DNA from: Leptothermofonsia sichuanensis E412
GTDB lineage: Bacteria; Cyanobacteriota; Cyanobacteriia; Leptolyngbyales; Leptolyngbyaceae
DNA: 64,000 nt
Assembly: GCF_019891175.1 (NCBI RefSeq)
Contig: NZ_CP072600.1
Location: forward strand, 4,712,001 to 4,776,000
Direction: 5' to 3'
Shown here: positions 42,253-50,798 of the stretch, in pieces
Layout: every line of letters begins with the position of its first letter
Position numbering within the stretch: the first letter of the stretch is position 1
The notes under the pieces: model-generated
Told to the model about the DNA's origin: nothing
Database searches by the model: none
What the model saw: the letters and a program-made list of their open reading frames with translations, nothing else
Position numbers and translations under genes: made by a program

Positions 42253-43023
42253 ATGTCTGGTTATTTCAAGCCTGGTTATCTCAAGCTATCCGTGCGATCG
42301 CTCCGCCAGGGGGCTGCCATCAGTTTCACTGTGGTAATGCTGGCTTCAACCACTGGCTTTGCCCAGGAGTCTGGCTTTCCAATTCCTGGTCAGACATCGG
42401 CTGTCCCAACAACAGGAACTGTTAACCGTCCTATCCTCCGGTCTGGTAGCAAAGGCAACGAGGTGAGTGAGTTGCAGGCAGCGCTCAAGCTGTTGGGGTT
42501 CTATAGCGGTGGTGTGGATGGGGTGTATGGGCAAACCACCGTTGATGCCGTTTTTTCCTTTCAGCAGGCAGCCGGTTTAGACGCGGATGGTATTGTTGGT
42601 CCGGCAACCTGGGGCACTCTTTTCCCAAAAAGTCCACCTGAGGTAGCCCCCCTCTCTGCTACCCAAACAGCGTCAACCCTCCCCGCCGGTACTGGGGCCA
42701 CCCCACCTGCCACCAGGCCCTCAACCTCCTCTCCATCCAGTCCTGCGGCTACGGCAGCGGTTCGCCAATCCGGTGGCACAGAGGGAACGGCTACTGCCCA
42801 ACCGACAACAGAACTGGCTTTTCCAGTGCTGCGAGTGGGAATGCGGGGTCCGGCGGTGGTTGGCCTGCAAAACCGGCTCAGGGCGATCGGGGTGTTCAAA
42901 GGGGGAGCCGATGGTGTCTTTGGTCCCGAAACTCAAGAAGCCGTTCGAGCTGCTCAGCGCAAGTTTAAGCTTGAAGTTGATGGTGTGGTTGGTCCAGCCA
43001 CATGGAAGGAATTATTGCAATAA
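42253..43023 (+). CDS. Secreted protein with two peptidoglycan-binding domains
   Basis: 256 aa. An N-terminal signal-type segment (about 20-38, GAAISFTVVMLASTTGFAQ) with a likely cut after FAQ is followed by a PG_binding_1 domain (about 57-122; LRSGSKGNEVSELQAALKLLGFY, DGVYGQTTVDAVFSFQ, DGIVGPATWGTL), a Ser/Thr/Pro/Ala-rich linker (about 125-185) and a second PG_binding_1 domain (about 190-255; LRVGMRGPAVVGLQNRLRAIG, DGVFGPETQEAV, VDGVVGPATWKELL). No catalytic domain is present. It probably sits in the periplasm on the cell wall. Codon usage is ordinary. Start ATG 42253 is the only one before the signal. Confidence 0.9.
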   Translation: MSGYFKPGYLKLSVRSLRQGAAISFTVVMLASTTGFAQESGFPIPGQTSAVPTTGTVNRPILRSGSKGNEVSELQAALKLLGFYSGGVDGVYGQTTVDAVFSFQQAAGLDADGIVGPATWGTLFPKSPPEVAPLSATQTASTLPAGTGATPPATRPSTSSPSSPAATAAVRQSGGTEGTATAQPTTELAFPVLRVGMRGPAVVGLQNRLRAIGVFKGGADGVFGPETQEAVRAAQRKFKLEVDGVVGPATWKELLQ

Positions 43024-43103
43024 AGACGGGTGATCTCTGGATGACTTATTATCGAGAAAACAGGTATTTTTAGCTACTGAACCCAGATCTGGCAGGGAAC
43101 AAT

Positions 43104-43226
43104 CTGGTGCAGGTTGCTGAAAATAACCCGCCAGTTTTGTTCGAACTACAAAGACACAAAGCTCATTAAGAAACTTTGTGTCTCTTTGTGCCTTTGTGGT
43201 AAAAAACTTCTGCCGCAATACACCAG
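43104..43226. repeat. Family C MITE-like element, copy 1
   Basis: Begins CTGGTGCAGGTTGC and ends GCCGCAATACACCAG (reverse complement CTGGTGTATTGCGGC). The body contains a family B-type arm pair AAAGACACAAAG / CTTTGTGTCTCTTTGTG. The copy at 49437-49560 is about 85% alike by eye. Confidence 0.7.
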
Positions 43227-43269
43227 TCTCATTCTGCCAAAAGCCTGTCAGTCATCTGTAGGGAATGCT

Positions 43270-45420
43270 ATGACCAGTAAAAGCCGGAAGTCTGAATCAG
43301 GTGCCACGCTGATGCAGGGCGACATCCTGAATCGGATGACCAATCGTATTCGCAGGTCCCTGGAACTTCAGGAGATTCTTACGGCTACGGTGGCAGAGGT
43401 GAGGTCGTTTTTGGGGACCGACCGGGTTAAGATTTACCGATTTGAACCCGATGGCTCAGGTCAGGTCATCGCTGAATCAATTCGTGACCATCGCCTGCCT
43501 CCGCTGCTCAATTTGCGCTTCCCATCAGGTGATATCCCGCCCCATGCCAGGGAGATGTTTATCAAGGCCCGTCAGCGGGTCATTGTGGATATTCCAGGCC
43601 AGGTGGCTACCCTGAGTCGGCTTGAAAATCCCCTGACCACAGCCGACCTGACGGTGGAAGCAGTCAACCAGTTAGCCCTTGAAGAGATTTTGCAGCGACC
43701 AGTCGATCCCTGCCATGTGGAATATCTGAAGGCAATGGGGGTTCAATCTTCACTGGTGGTTCCCATTCTGCACCATCAGGAGCTATGGGGGTTGCTGGTT
43801 TCTCACCATGCTCAACCCAAACGATTTTCGAAGCAAAAGTTGCAGATGGTTCAGTGGGTAGCGGATCAGGTGTCGATCGCGATCGCCCAATCGATCCTGC
43901 TACACAATGCCCGCGAACGTGCCCGTCGAGAAGCTTTGATTAATCAAATCACGACGCTGCTGCACGCGCCATTATCGATGAATGCTATTCTCCAATTCGT
44001 TTTGGAAGCTGTGGTCGGGGCGGTGCAGGGTTCCTCCGGTCGGCTTTACCTGCTGGATCTGGAGTCTTCTATTCCCCCCCAACTCTGCACCTGTGGCAGG
44101 CAGCCTGAGGTATTAGCCGATCAGACCCTGTTGGAGGAAACCCGTTTCTGGCAGGATTTGATGAACCAGGAAAAGAGTCCTTCCCAATGGGTGCAGGAAC
44201 CTTTCACAACTTGGGAATTGCCGCTTAAACCAGAGATAAACCAGGAACTCTCGTCTTTGCAAGGGTCCTATCGATTCAATCCGCTGGCCGTCTCCGATAT
44301 TTATCAGGAACCCCGGTTAGCAGAGGTGTTACCGGCTTTTCACGCCACTCCCATTCGTAGTCTTCTGGTCATGCCATTGAAATATGGAGACGATCCCCTG
44401 GGCTATCTCACGATTTTTCGGGATGAGGTAGATACCGATATTCTCTGGGCAGGCAGGTTTGATCCGGATGAACGCAACGATCGCCCACGGCAGTCTTTCG
44501 AGGTTTGGAGGGAATTAAAAAGAGGACAGGCTCAGCAGTGGTTGCCGGAAGAACTTGACCTGGTGCGATCGCTCGGCACCCATCTCACAATGGCAGTCAT
44601 GCAGAATCGCCTTTACCAGTGTGAGCGGGAACACCGCCTGCTGGTCGAAATGCGTAACCAGGAACTCAACACTGCCCGGACAGCGGCTGAAGAAGCCAGC
44701 CAGCTCAAATCAGATTTTCTGTCATCCACCAGTCATGAACTGCGAACCCCCCTGGCCTCCACCCTCAACTACCTGAAACTCTTAAAAGAAGGTTTCTACG
44801 ACAACCCTGAAGAGCTTCAGGAATATATTGATGTCGCTTACCACTCGGCAGAAAACCTGGTTGCTATCATTAACGATGTCCTCGACATCGCTAAAATCGA
44901 AGCTGGGCGAATGCCCGTACACCTGGAATCTGTGAATTTGCGGGAAATGTTGCGGGAACAGGAAATTTTATTTAAGCCAGAAAGTCAGCAAAAAGGGATT
45001 CCTTTAATCATTGACTGTCAGGTGGAGCAGGTACAGGCTGATGCCATTAAGCTGAGGCAGGTTCTCACCAATTTATTAGCCAATGCCTTTAAGTTCACAG
45101 ACACCGGCGAAATCCATGTCCGGGCTGTACAACGGAGCCAGGACAGGTATGGCCACCTGCCGCCAGTGGTTGAAATTTCTGTCATCGATACCGGCATTGG
45201 CATTGATAGTAACCGGGGCGATCTCCTGTTTGAACCGTTTGTCCAGGCAGATGGTTCCATCAAACGCCGCTACGGGGGAACTGGATTGGGCTTAACAGTT
45301 TGTAAGCGGCTGGTAGAGTTGATGGGTGGCAAAATCTGGCTGGAAAGTTCCGGTAGAGGACAGGGCACGACGGTTACCTTTACACTATCCACAGCACCAG
45401 ATGTCGTTCATGGGACATAG
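43270..45420 (+). CDS. Bilin-type GAF histidine kinase (cyanobacteriochrome/phytochrome-like)
   Basis: 716 aa from ATG 43270; the open frame before it is only repeat sequence. GAF1 (about 25-210) has the bilin-domain landmarks FPSGDIPPHARE (phytochrome-like DIP at 88-90) and the Cys148-His149 pair in DPCHVEYLKAMGVQSSLVVP, the place where phytochromes and cyanobacteriochromes attach bilin, followed by LWGLLVSHH. A second GAF-like domain follows (about 230-455; LLVMPLKYGDDPLGYLTIF). The histidine-kinase core has the H-box FLSSTSHELRTPLAS and the ATPase boxes NLLANAFKFT, DTGIGI and RRYGGTGLGLTVCKRL. No PHY domain and no membrane segment. A response regulator starts 2 bp after the stop. Bilin binding is inferred from the Cys-His pair. 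Confidence 0.88.
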   Translation: MTSKSRKSESGATLMQGDILNRMTNRIRRSLELQEILTATVAEVRSFLGTDRVKIYRFEPDGSGQVIAESIRDHRLPPLLNLRFPSGDIPPHAREMFIKARQRVIVDIPGQVATLSRLENPLTTADLTVEAVNQLALEEILQRPVDPCHVEYLKAMGVQSSLVVPILHHQELWGLLVSHHAQPKRFSKQKLQMVQWVADQVSIAIAQSILLHNARERARREALINQITTLLHAPLSMNAILQFVLEAVVGAVQGSSGRLYLLDLESSIPPQLCTCGRQPEVLADQTLLEETRFWQDLMNQEKSPSQWVQEPFTTWELPLKPEINQELSSLQGSYRFNPLAVSDIYQEPRLAEVLPAFHATPIRSLLVMPLKYGDDPLGYLTIFRDEVDTDILWAGRFDPDERNDRPRQSFEVWRELKRGQAQQWLPEELDLVRSLGTHLTMAVMQNRLYQCEREHRLLVEMRNQELNTARTAAEEASQLKSDFLSSTSHELRTPLASTLNYLKLLKEGFYDNPEELQEYIDVAYHSAENLVAIINDVLDIAKIEAGRMPVHLESVNLREMLREQEILFKPESQQKGIPLIIDCQVEQVQADAIKLRQVLTNLLANAFKFTDTGEIHVRAVQRSQDRYGHLPPVVEISVIDTGIGIDSNRGDLLFEPFVQADGSIKRRYGGTGLGLTVCKRLVELMGGKIWLESSGRGQGTTVTFTLSTAPDVVHGT

Positions 45421-45422
45421 TT

Positions 45423-45821
45423 TTGAACATCCTTTTAATTGATGATGATGCAATTCTCGCGAAGGGAACCGCCAAGTTAATTCAGAGACTTGGCCATCAC
45501 CATGTCATCATCACAGACGACCCGCAGGAGATTATCAGTCGATGCCAGAGCGGAGAGGTAGACCTGGTGCTGATGGATGTGAACATTCCCGGTGCTGAGT
45601 GGGAGGGGCAGGAGGTCAGCGGGGCAGATCTGGCCCGCCATCTTAAAGAACATGCAGCAACTGCTCATATCCCCATTATTCTGATCACCGCTTATGCCAT
45701 GTTGAGTGAGCGTCAGGCTCTGATGGAGGCTTCCCATGCCGATGGCTTTTGTGCCAAGCCGGTTACTGATTACAAAGCTCTGCTGGACATGATTGACCGA
45801 TTAGGCAATCGGGTTGATTGA
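45423..45821 (+). CDS. Single-domain response regulator
   Basis: 132 aa from TTG 45423. Receiver fold with the acidic pair in LLIDDDA, phospho-acceptor Asp in LVLMDVNIPG, Thr in LITAYA and Lys in CAKPV. A short insert (GAEWEGQEVSGADL) after the phospho-Asp loop is unusual. No output domain, so it probably passes phosphate on, or acts by protein binding. It starts 2 bp after the GAF histidine kinase and is surely its partner; the downstream small gene overlaps its stop. Confidence 0.92.
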   Translation: MNILLIDDDAILAKGTAKLIQRLGHHHVIITDDPQEIISRCQSGEVDLVLMDVNIPGAEWEGQEVSGADLARHLKEHAATAHIPIILITAYAMLSERQALMEASHADGFCAKPVTDYKALLDMIDRLGNRVD

Positions 45822-46170
45822 GAGACGTGGCTCAACTGGACTTAAATTCCGCACAACCATATCCAGAGTGCCTGTCCTGCAACCAACGCTTGATCTGATC
45901 TATCGCAGGACCCACTATCGCCTGGGTGGAACCCAACCCAACCGTGTTAAAGCACCAGTTACCCTGATGGGTGACAACCGAAGGGCAATGCATCCGATGG
46001 TACCTGCTCCATCAGAATCGATTGCTGAACAGGCACGGGTTCTTGTGATTCAGCATCGCCAAAAGGCAGTTCAACGTGAAATGTCTGTTCTGGAGCGGTT
46101 TGAAGAAGCCATTGGTGCTCCAGCAGGAGCTATCACAGCCTACGATGCCCATGAGGCTGTCATGAGCTAA
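45814..46170 (+). CDS. Small protein, possibly DUF4278-type
   Basis: 118 aa from TTG 45814, overlapping the response regulator stop by 8 bp, though a later start is possible. The N-terminal QPTLDLIYRRTHYRL is like the T-L-x-L-x-Y-R-G-x-x-Y opening of cyanobacterial DUF4278 proteins, and the C-terminal helix ESIAEQARVLVIQHRQKAVQREMSVLERFEEAIGAP fits their basic R-x-L-M-x-x-H-R-x-x-x-x-R-x-x-S-M-L-x-R pattern. Function unknown. Codon use is like that of its neighbours. If real, it is the third gene of the light-sensing operon. A family A hairpin (46181-46248) follows and may be the terminator. Confidence 0.5.
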   Translation: MIERRGSTGLKFRTTISRVPVLQPTLDLIYRRTHYRLGGTQPNRVKAPVTLMGDNRRAMHPMVPAPSESIAEQARVLVIQHRQKAVQREMSVLERFEEAIGAPAGAITAYDAHEAVMS

Positions 46171-46180
46171 GAACTCACTG

Positions 46181-46248
46181 AAAGCCTCTCCGAAAGCTCC
46201 TCAGTCTGGGTTCAGGCTTTGACAGTCAGGGCTTTTCGGAGAGGCTTT
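46181..46248. repeat. Family A palindromic repeat, copy 3
   Basis: AAAGCCTCTCCGAAAGC and GCTTTTCGGAGAGGCTTT form a near-perfect stem. It lies between two convergent gene ends (46170 and 46285) and could act as a terminator for both. Confidence 0.75.
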
Positions 46249-46284
46249 AGAGAGCAAGGACTGTATCCCGCAGAGGCAAGCCCT

Positions 46285-48705
46285 CTAACGATGCATGTGC
46301 TCTTCCAAAAGGGCCTGTGCCCGTGGTTTGTAGAGCAGGTAGAACAGTGCTTCAATATAGCGAATCATGTCTTCCCGTTCTTCAGAAGAGGTGTAGTTCC
46401 AGAACCCATAAATCTTTGCCAGCGACAACAGGCGGGTGGTGTGGATTTTCCAGGTGTAAGTGCTGTAAACCCGTTCGATCGCCCGATTTGAAATCTCATT
46501 CCAATAGTTCGGATTTTGGTCGCATTTGGAAATGAATTCCAGAATAATCCCTGCCATCTCCTCCAGATGGGTGGGATTAATCAGGAATCCGTTGACTTTG
46601 TTCTGAATAATTTCAAGGGGTCCACCAAATCGAGTGGCAAAGGTGGGAAGTCCGGTAATCATCGATTCCAGAATGGTCAAGCCAAAGGCTTCAAACAGTG
46701 CTGGCTGGACAAAAATTCCCTGGTGGTCAGCAATAATGCGGTAAATTTCACCCGAGTCGCCCTTAGGCAGCCGCACACCCAGCCAGCGAATTTTGCCATG
46801 CAGGTTGTACTCATCAATGATGCGGTACAGTTTCTCAATTTCATCAATTTCTTCGTGGTCGGTTGAGTCTTCGGTACGGAGTTTCCCGGCAACCAGGATC
46901 AGATTGCAGTGCTCCTGAAGTTCCGCGCTTTTTGCAAAGCACTCTGCCAGACCCGTCAAATTTTTAATCCGGTCGAGCCGCGCCATTGAAAATAAGGGGC
47001 GCTTTGCCGGATTGTCCAGGGTGCCGTAGACCTGAGCCGGATCTTCGAGTGTAAAGAGCAGTTCTTCCAGGCGATCGCGACTTTCCAGCAGCCGGTCATC
47101 CATGCGGGTGTAGGGGAAGAAAACACTTTCGTTGACCCCGGGTGGTACCACATTAAACTTGGGGCTAAATAGCTCAATGCCGCTGGTGACGTGGTACAGG
47201 TCGGGCATAGTAAAGGACTTGTAGGACTCGTATTGCCCTACGCTCTCATGGGTTCCAACAATTTCCTGATAGGTACTGCTAACAATAAAGTTAGCGGCAT
47301 TCATCGCAATCAGATCGGCTGTAAATTGAAGCGAAAAGTGATACTTATCCTCCAGATCCTGCCAGTAGAGGTTGCTGAACAGGTATTTTGACTTTTCCAG
47401 GGCATGGGCAATGTTGCACTGGGTCACTTTCAACTGCCGTGCCAGCAGAAATGCCACCAGATTACCGTCAGAGTAATTTCCCACAATTAGATCGGGCTTA
47501 CCGCCAAACTCAGCCCGCAGTTCTTTCTCGGCATCGATCGCAAACGTTTCCAGGTAGGGCCAGATCTCAAACCGGGAAATCCAGTTCTGAGTCAGTTTGG
47601 GGTTGAACTCGCGGAAAGGAACCCGCAGGATCCAGCCATCTTCGGTTCCATGAATTTTCTCCAGACGTTGATTACAGAGGGTGCCATCACTGTTCGGAAT
47701 CAAACGTGTGAGGACAATGACCCTGGGATGAAAGTTCAGGACATCCAACCCGGCCAGTTCAATATCTTCCTGGAGTTGCTTTTCCAGACTTTTGACCTGA
47801 TCCAGGATGTAGACAACCTGCCCACCCGTATCCGGGCGTCCCAGAACCCCTTCCTGTCCAAACCAGCCGTGGGGAGAAATAATGGCAATCCGAAACAGCA
47901 TGGGTATGCGGGAAATGAAGGATTCCAGGGCCTGATGGTCTGGAGAATCAATCAACTGATCCATCATTTCCAGGGTTTCCCTGACCCGGTCAACAGTGTT
48001 GCCCCAGCCTGGCTCAAATCCCAGATTTTGCAGGTCAAAGCGAAAGAATTCAAAGGGCTGGTTACCGGGGCGATCGCTCAACAATTGCAGAGCTGCCTTG
48101 ATCTGGTCAGATAACTGCTGTTGGGACTGGATGCGTTCATTAATCAAAAGTTGAGACCCATCGTGGCTGTGCAGTCGCAGAAAATTAAACAGGGCATTCT
48201 GCCACTGCCTGGGATCCTGGAACAGCTTGCTGGAGAGGTAACGGTTTAAAAATTCAACCCCCTTACCAATGTTTTTGGGATCACGAATGCTGGGCGAATA
48301 GTCATAAAAAGGATCAAAGTCAATTTCTAAAACGTCTCCTTCCTGGGGATGGTAGCGATTCACCAGGCGATCGCGCAGATCTAACAGTTCCTGAATGCTC
48401 ATGGGTTCAACGGTCAGATCTTCTAACAGGCGGTAGGCTTCCTGTCTGGCAATTCGAGGACGAATCACCAGACAGAGACTCTCAGCGTCGAATATAATTT
48501 CCTGGACATAAAAAATCAATTTACTTAAGCGGGAAGAGGTATAAAAGCGCTCGGATTTTTCATAGTTCCGACAATAATCATCAAAGGCAGTCAAAATTTC
48601 ATTACGCAACAGATAACGTTTATCCGATGCACGCAGCAAACTGGCAAACTGGCGCAAATTTGTCTTTTCATCACTCTGTAGAACTGCCTGTATCAAGTCC
48701 GACAT
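46285..48705 (-). CDS. susA: Sucrose synthase
   Basis: 806 aa, the normal length. It catalyses the reversible reaction sucrose + UDP (or ADP) = NDP-glucose + fructose. The N-terminal regulatory part (1-270) is followed by the GT-B catalytic core: SPHGWFGQEGVLGRPDTGGQVVYILDQ (donor/acceptor loop), LIPNSDGTLCNQRLE, FSMARLDRIKNLTGLAECFA and the E-x7-E nucleotide-sugar motif in QPALFEAFGLTILESM. In cyanobacteria it mainly cleaves sucrose to feed glycogen and ADP-glucose. The nearby SPS-like gene (51855-53135) would make sucrose, in the opposite direction, 3 kb away. No operon partner; about 1 kb of repeat-rich DNA lies upstream. Confidence 0.95.
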   Translation of the reverse strand: MSDLIQAVLQSDEKTNLRQFASLLRASDKRYLLRNEILTAFDDYCRNYEKSERFYTSSRLSKLIFYVQEIIFDAESLCLVIRPRIARQEAYRLLEDLTVEPMSIQELLDLRDRLVNRYHPQEGDVLEIDFDPFYDYSPSIRDPKNIGKGVEFLNRYLSSKLFQDPRQWQNALFNFLRLHSHDGSQLLINERIQSQQQLSDQIKAALQLLSDRPGNQPFEFFRFDLQNLGFEPGWGNTVDRVRETLEMMDQLIDSPDHQALESFISRIPMLFRIAIISPHGWFGQEGVLGRPDTGGQVVYILDQVKSLEKQLQEDIELAGLDVLNFHPRVIVLTRLIPNSDGTLCNQRLEKIHGTEDGWILRVPFREFNPKLTQNWISRFEIWPYLETFAIDAEKELRAEFGGKPDLIVGNYSDGNLVAFLLARQLKVTQCNIAHALEKSKYLFSNLYWQDLEDKYHFSLQFTADLIAMNAANFIVSSTYQEIVGTHESVGQYESYKSFTMPDLYHVTSGIELFSPKFNVVPPGVNESVFFPYTRMDDRLLESRDRLEELLFTLEDPAQVYGTLDNPAKRPLFSMARLDRIKNLTGLAECFAKSAELQEHCNLILVAGKLRTEDSTDHEEIDEIEKLYRIIDEYNLHGKIRWLGVRLPKGDSGEIYRIIADHQGIFVQPALFEAFGLTILESMITGLPTFATRFGGPLEIIQNKVNGFLINPTHLEEMAGIILEFISKCDQNPNYWNEISNRAIERVYSTYTWKIHTTRLLSLAKIYGFWNYTSSEEREDMIRYIEALFYLLYKPRAQALLEEHMHR

Positions 48706-49330
48706 CAGAATTTCTCCCTTCGTACCTGGTAGTGGTGGATGAATCTTTTCAGTTTTTCTAGCGTTGAGTCAGTAACCAGCCCAAACCCTAGAATCCCAAA
48801 CCTCTCGAAGCTAAATTCGATCGTTGCAATCGAACCTCTCTCCCCAGGATGAAAATTTAGGGTTTCAGATGGTTATACAGTAATCCTGGTTGGATTATCA
48901 GAAGAAATACCGGCTGAATCCCTTCTGATAAGGCCTCTCACTCTCACAATGAATTCAGGACTGCTATATAGAGATAATTAGATGATGGGAGGACATGGCA
49001 GAATCGCTACCAGTAAATACCTGTCCCACAAACAATTTCCCTATCAGAAGACAGGAATTGTCTGTCCCATCGAGAAAACACTGTCATGCCTCAAGCAAAC
49101 CATAGCTGTAAATTCACTGATGATTCTATAAAGCTATTCACAGGATGGCTTAAATTCCCGTAAAGATTTCAATAACCTCCAATTTTGAACGGGGAAGGGG
49201 TTGCTGAATATAGCAGGGGACAATGGTGAATATTTCAAAGAGAGTGGATCGTACAAAAGCCTCCACGATTTCTCAAGCTGCCATGCATCCGCAGAAACAG
49301 CCCAAAAGCAGAACGAGAAACTGTTTGTAA

Positions 49331-49441
49331 ACTAGTGGTCTGTCAAATTAAATTTGACAGGTAACTGAATACTGAAAGGCTGATTGAAGTTAAATTTTGA
49401 GGGTCTGCGACCCGTCAAAATTTTCCTGACGGAACACTAGT
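49331..49441. repeat. Family D repeat, copy 1
   Basis: Begins ACTAGTGGTCTGTCAAATT and ends CTGACGGAACACTAGT, so the outer 7 bases are inverted (ACTAGTG/CACTAGT). The blocks GGTCTGTCAAATT, GGTCTGCGAC and TCAAAATTTTCCTG recur at 58666-58770. Confidence 0.7.
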
Positions 49442-49560
49442 GCAGGTTGCCGAAAATAACCCACCAGTTTCAGGTTGAACCACAAAGACACAAAAGTACT
49501 AAGAAACTTTGTGTCTCTTCGTGCCTTTGTGGTGAAAAATTTCTGCCGCAATGCACCAGT
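49437..49560. repeat. Family C MITE-like element, copy 2
   Basis: CTAGTGCAGGTTGCCGAAAATAACCC ... CTGCCGCAATGCACCAG; same ends and body as 43104-43226. It shares its first five bases with the end of the family D element. Confidence 0.7.
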
Positions 49561-49709
49561 GTTAAAACTGTCCAGGCGTTTGCAGCTCAAATGTTTCGAG
49601 CTTCGGGTCATTTGTTCCAGAAAACCTCGAATCCCTCGCTTACCAGGGCATTTATATTTTTTACATATTTATTTACAAACAGTTTCTGAGGGATTTTGGA
49701 AACTTTTGC

Positions 49710-50798
49710 TCACGAAATAAACGGAGCGGGGGCCAGACGATAAATAATCTGAACCCTGGGACCAAACACAACCGTATCTCCTGGCTGCAATTCCCAGTCG
49801 CGCAGCTTCTGTCCGTTGATCAGCAGACCGTTCGTGCTTGGTTTACCATCAGGGCTACCGTCACTGATTCGATAGGTAAAGGTATGATCTTCTCTTAAGA
49901 CTTTAGTCAAAAAGGCGTGCTGGCGAGAAGCAAATCGAGAGTGAAGGCAGATGTCATTGTGGGGATCACGCCCAAGTCGATAGTGATCCTTTTCTAAAAG
50001 GATCTCGCGTCTGCCCAGATCGTCTTCTACGACCAGAAATGGCTGACCTTGAGTGATGGGTAATGCTCCTTCTGAGGAAATCCATTCTGACAAAGAAGCC
50101 TTACCAAAACGGCTGTCTCCTTCAACAAAAGTTGGATCCTCCTGACCTGTGGTGTACCAGACAGGACTGGTAGTCGGTTGTCGATCGCTGAAACCCATGT
50201 GTTCAGAAGCCAGATTGCGAGCCTGTCGGGAAACTTCATCATCTGGTTGGATAGAGAGTGCCCGGTCGTAACTGGCAATTGCCTCTGTATGCCTCCCTAA
50301 CTCAACCAGGGCATTCCCCCGATTACGCCATGCCAGGTGACTATCTGGATTGATTTGAAGTGCCCGGCTATAGCAGGAAAGAGCTTCTTCAGGAACATTC
50401 AGCCCATAGAGCAACGCATTGCCGCGATTTTGCCATGCTATCTCATAATCGGGCTTGATGTTTAATGCCTGGTCGTAACAAGCAATCGCACCGATATAGT
50501 CTCCCAATCCGTACTGAAGTGCATTGCCCCGATCATGCCAGATCTGGAAGGCGACATCCAGTTTAGGGTGGAGAGCCAGGGCGCGGTCAAAGCTGGCGAT
50601 CGCGTCTCTGTAGTCACCACAGTTTTCCAGAGCCAGGCCGCGTTCGTACCAGGCTTCATAAAAGTCGGGACGAGCATTTAAGACGCGATCAAAATAAAAG
50701 ACCGCCTGCTCAAATTCTTCAGCCATCAGTGCCGAAAGCCCCCGTCGAAAGCACTGGAGGGTTTCGCCGCTAAGTGGCAGTTGACCTGTGTCCAACAT
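49710..50798 (-). CDS. TPR protein with a C-terminal FHA domain
   Basis: 362 aa. About five TPR units in residues 12-205 (EAWYERGLALENCGDYRDAIASFDRALALHP; IWHDRGNALQYGLGDYIGAIACYDQALNIKP; LAWRNRGNALVELGRHTEAIASYDRALSIQP) are followed by a low-complexity linker and an FHA domain (about 255-355): YRLGRDPHNDICLHSRFASRQHAFL, then the strand DGSPDGKPSTNGLLINGQKL, containing the G-R, S-R-x-H and N-G residues that bind phosphothreonine. So it should read a phosphorylated protein, made by a Ser/Thr kinase. The TPR consensus is the same as in the kinase at 3060-5021, though no link is shown. It stands alone. Confidence 0.9.
   Translation of the reverse strand: MLDTGQLPLSGETLQCFRRGLSALMAEEFEQAVFYFDRVLNARPDFYEAWYERGLALENCGDYRDAIASFDRALALHPKLDVAFQIWHDRGNALQYGLGDYIGAIACYDQALNIKPDYEIAWQNRGNALLYGLNVPEEALSCYSRALQINPDSHLAWRNRGNALVELGRHTEAIASYDRALSIQPDDEVSRQARNLASEHMGFSDRQPTTSPVWYTTGQEDPTFVEGDSRFGKASLSEWISSEGALPITQGQPFLVVEDDLGRREILLEKDHYRLGRDPHNDICLHSRFASRQHAFLTKVLREDHTFTYRISDGSPDGKPSTNGLLINGQKLRDWELQPGDTVVFGPRVQIIYRLAPAPFIS

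Larger units (their letters stand above)
48706..49709. other. Long repeat-rich intergenic region upstream of sucrose synthase
   Basis: 1004 bp with no gene. The left part (48706-49330) shows only A/T-rich promoter-like DNA; the right part holds family D (49331-49441) and family C (49437-49560) elements joined end to end, then 150 bp without features. Confidence 0.5.

Noticed and set aside
43114-43269. N-terminal extension of the GAF histidine kinase
   Set aside because: The extra codons lie in the family C repeat and do not resemble a protein; ATG 43270 is used.
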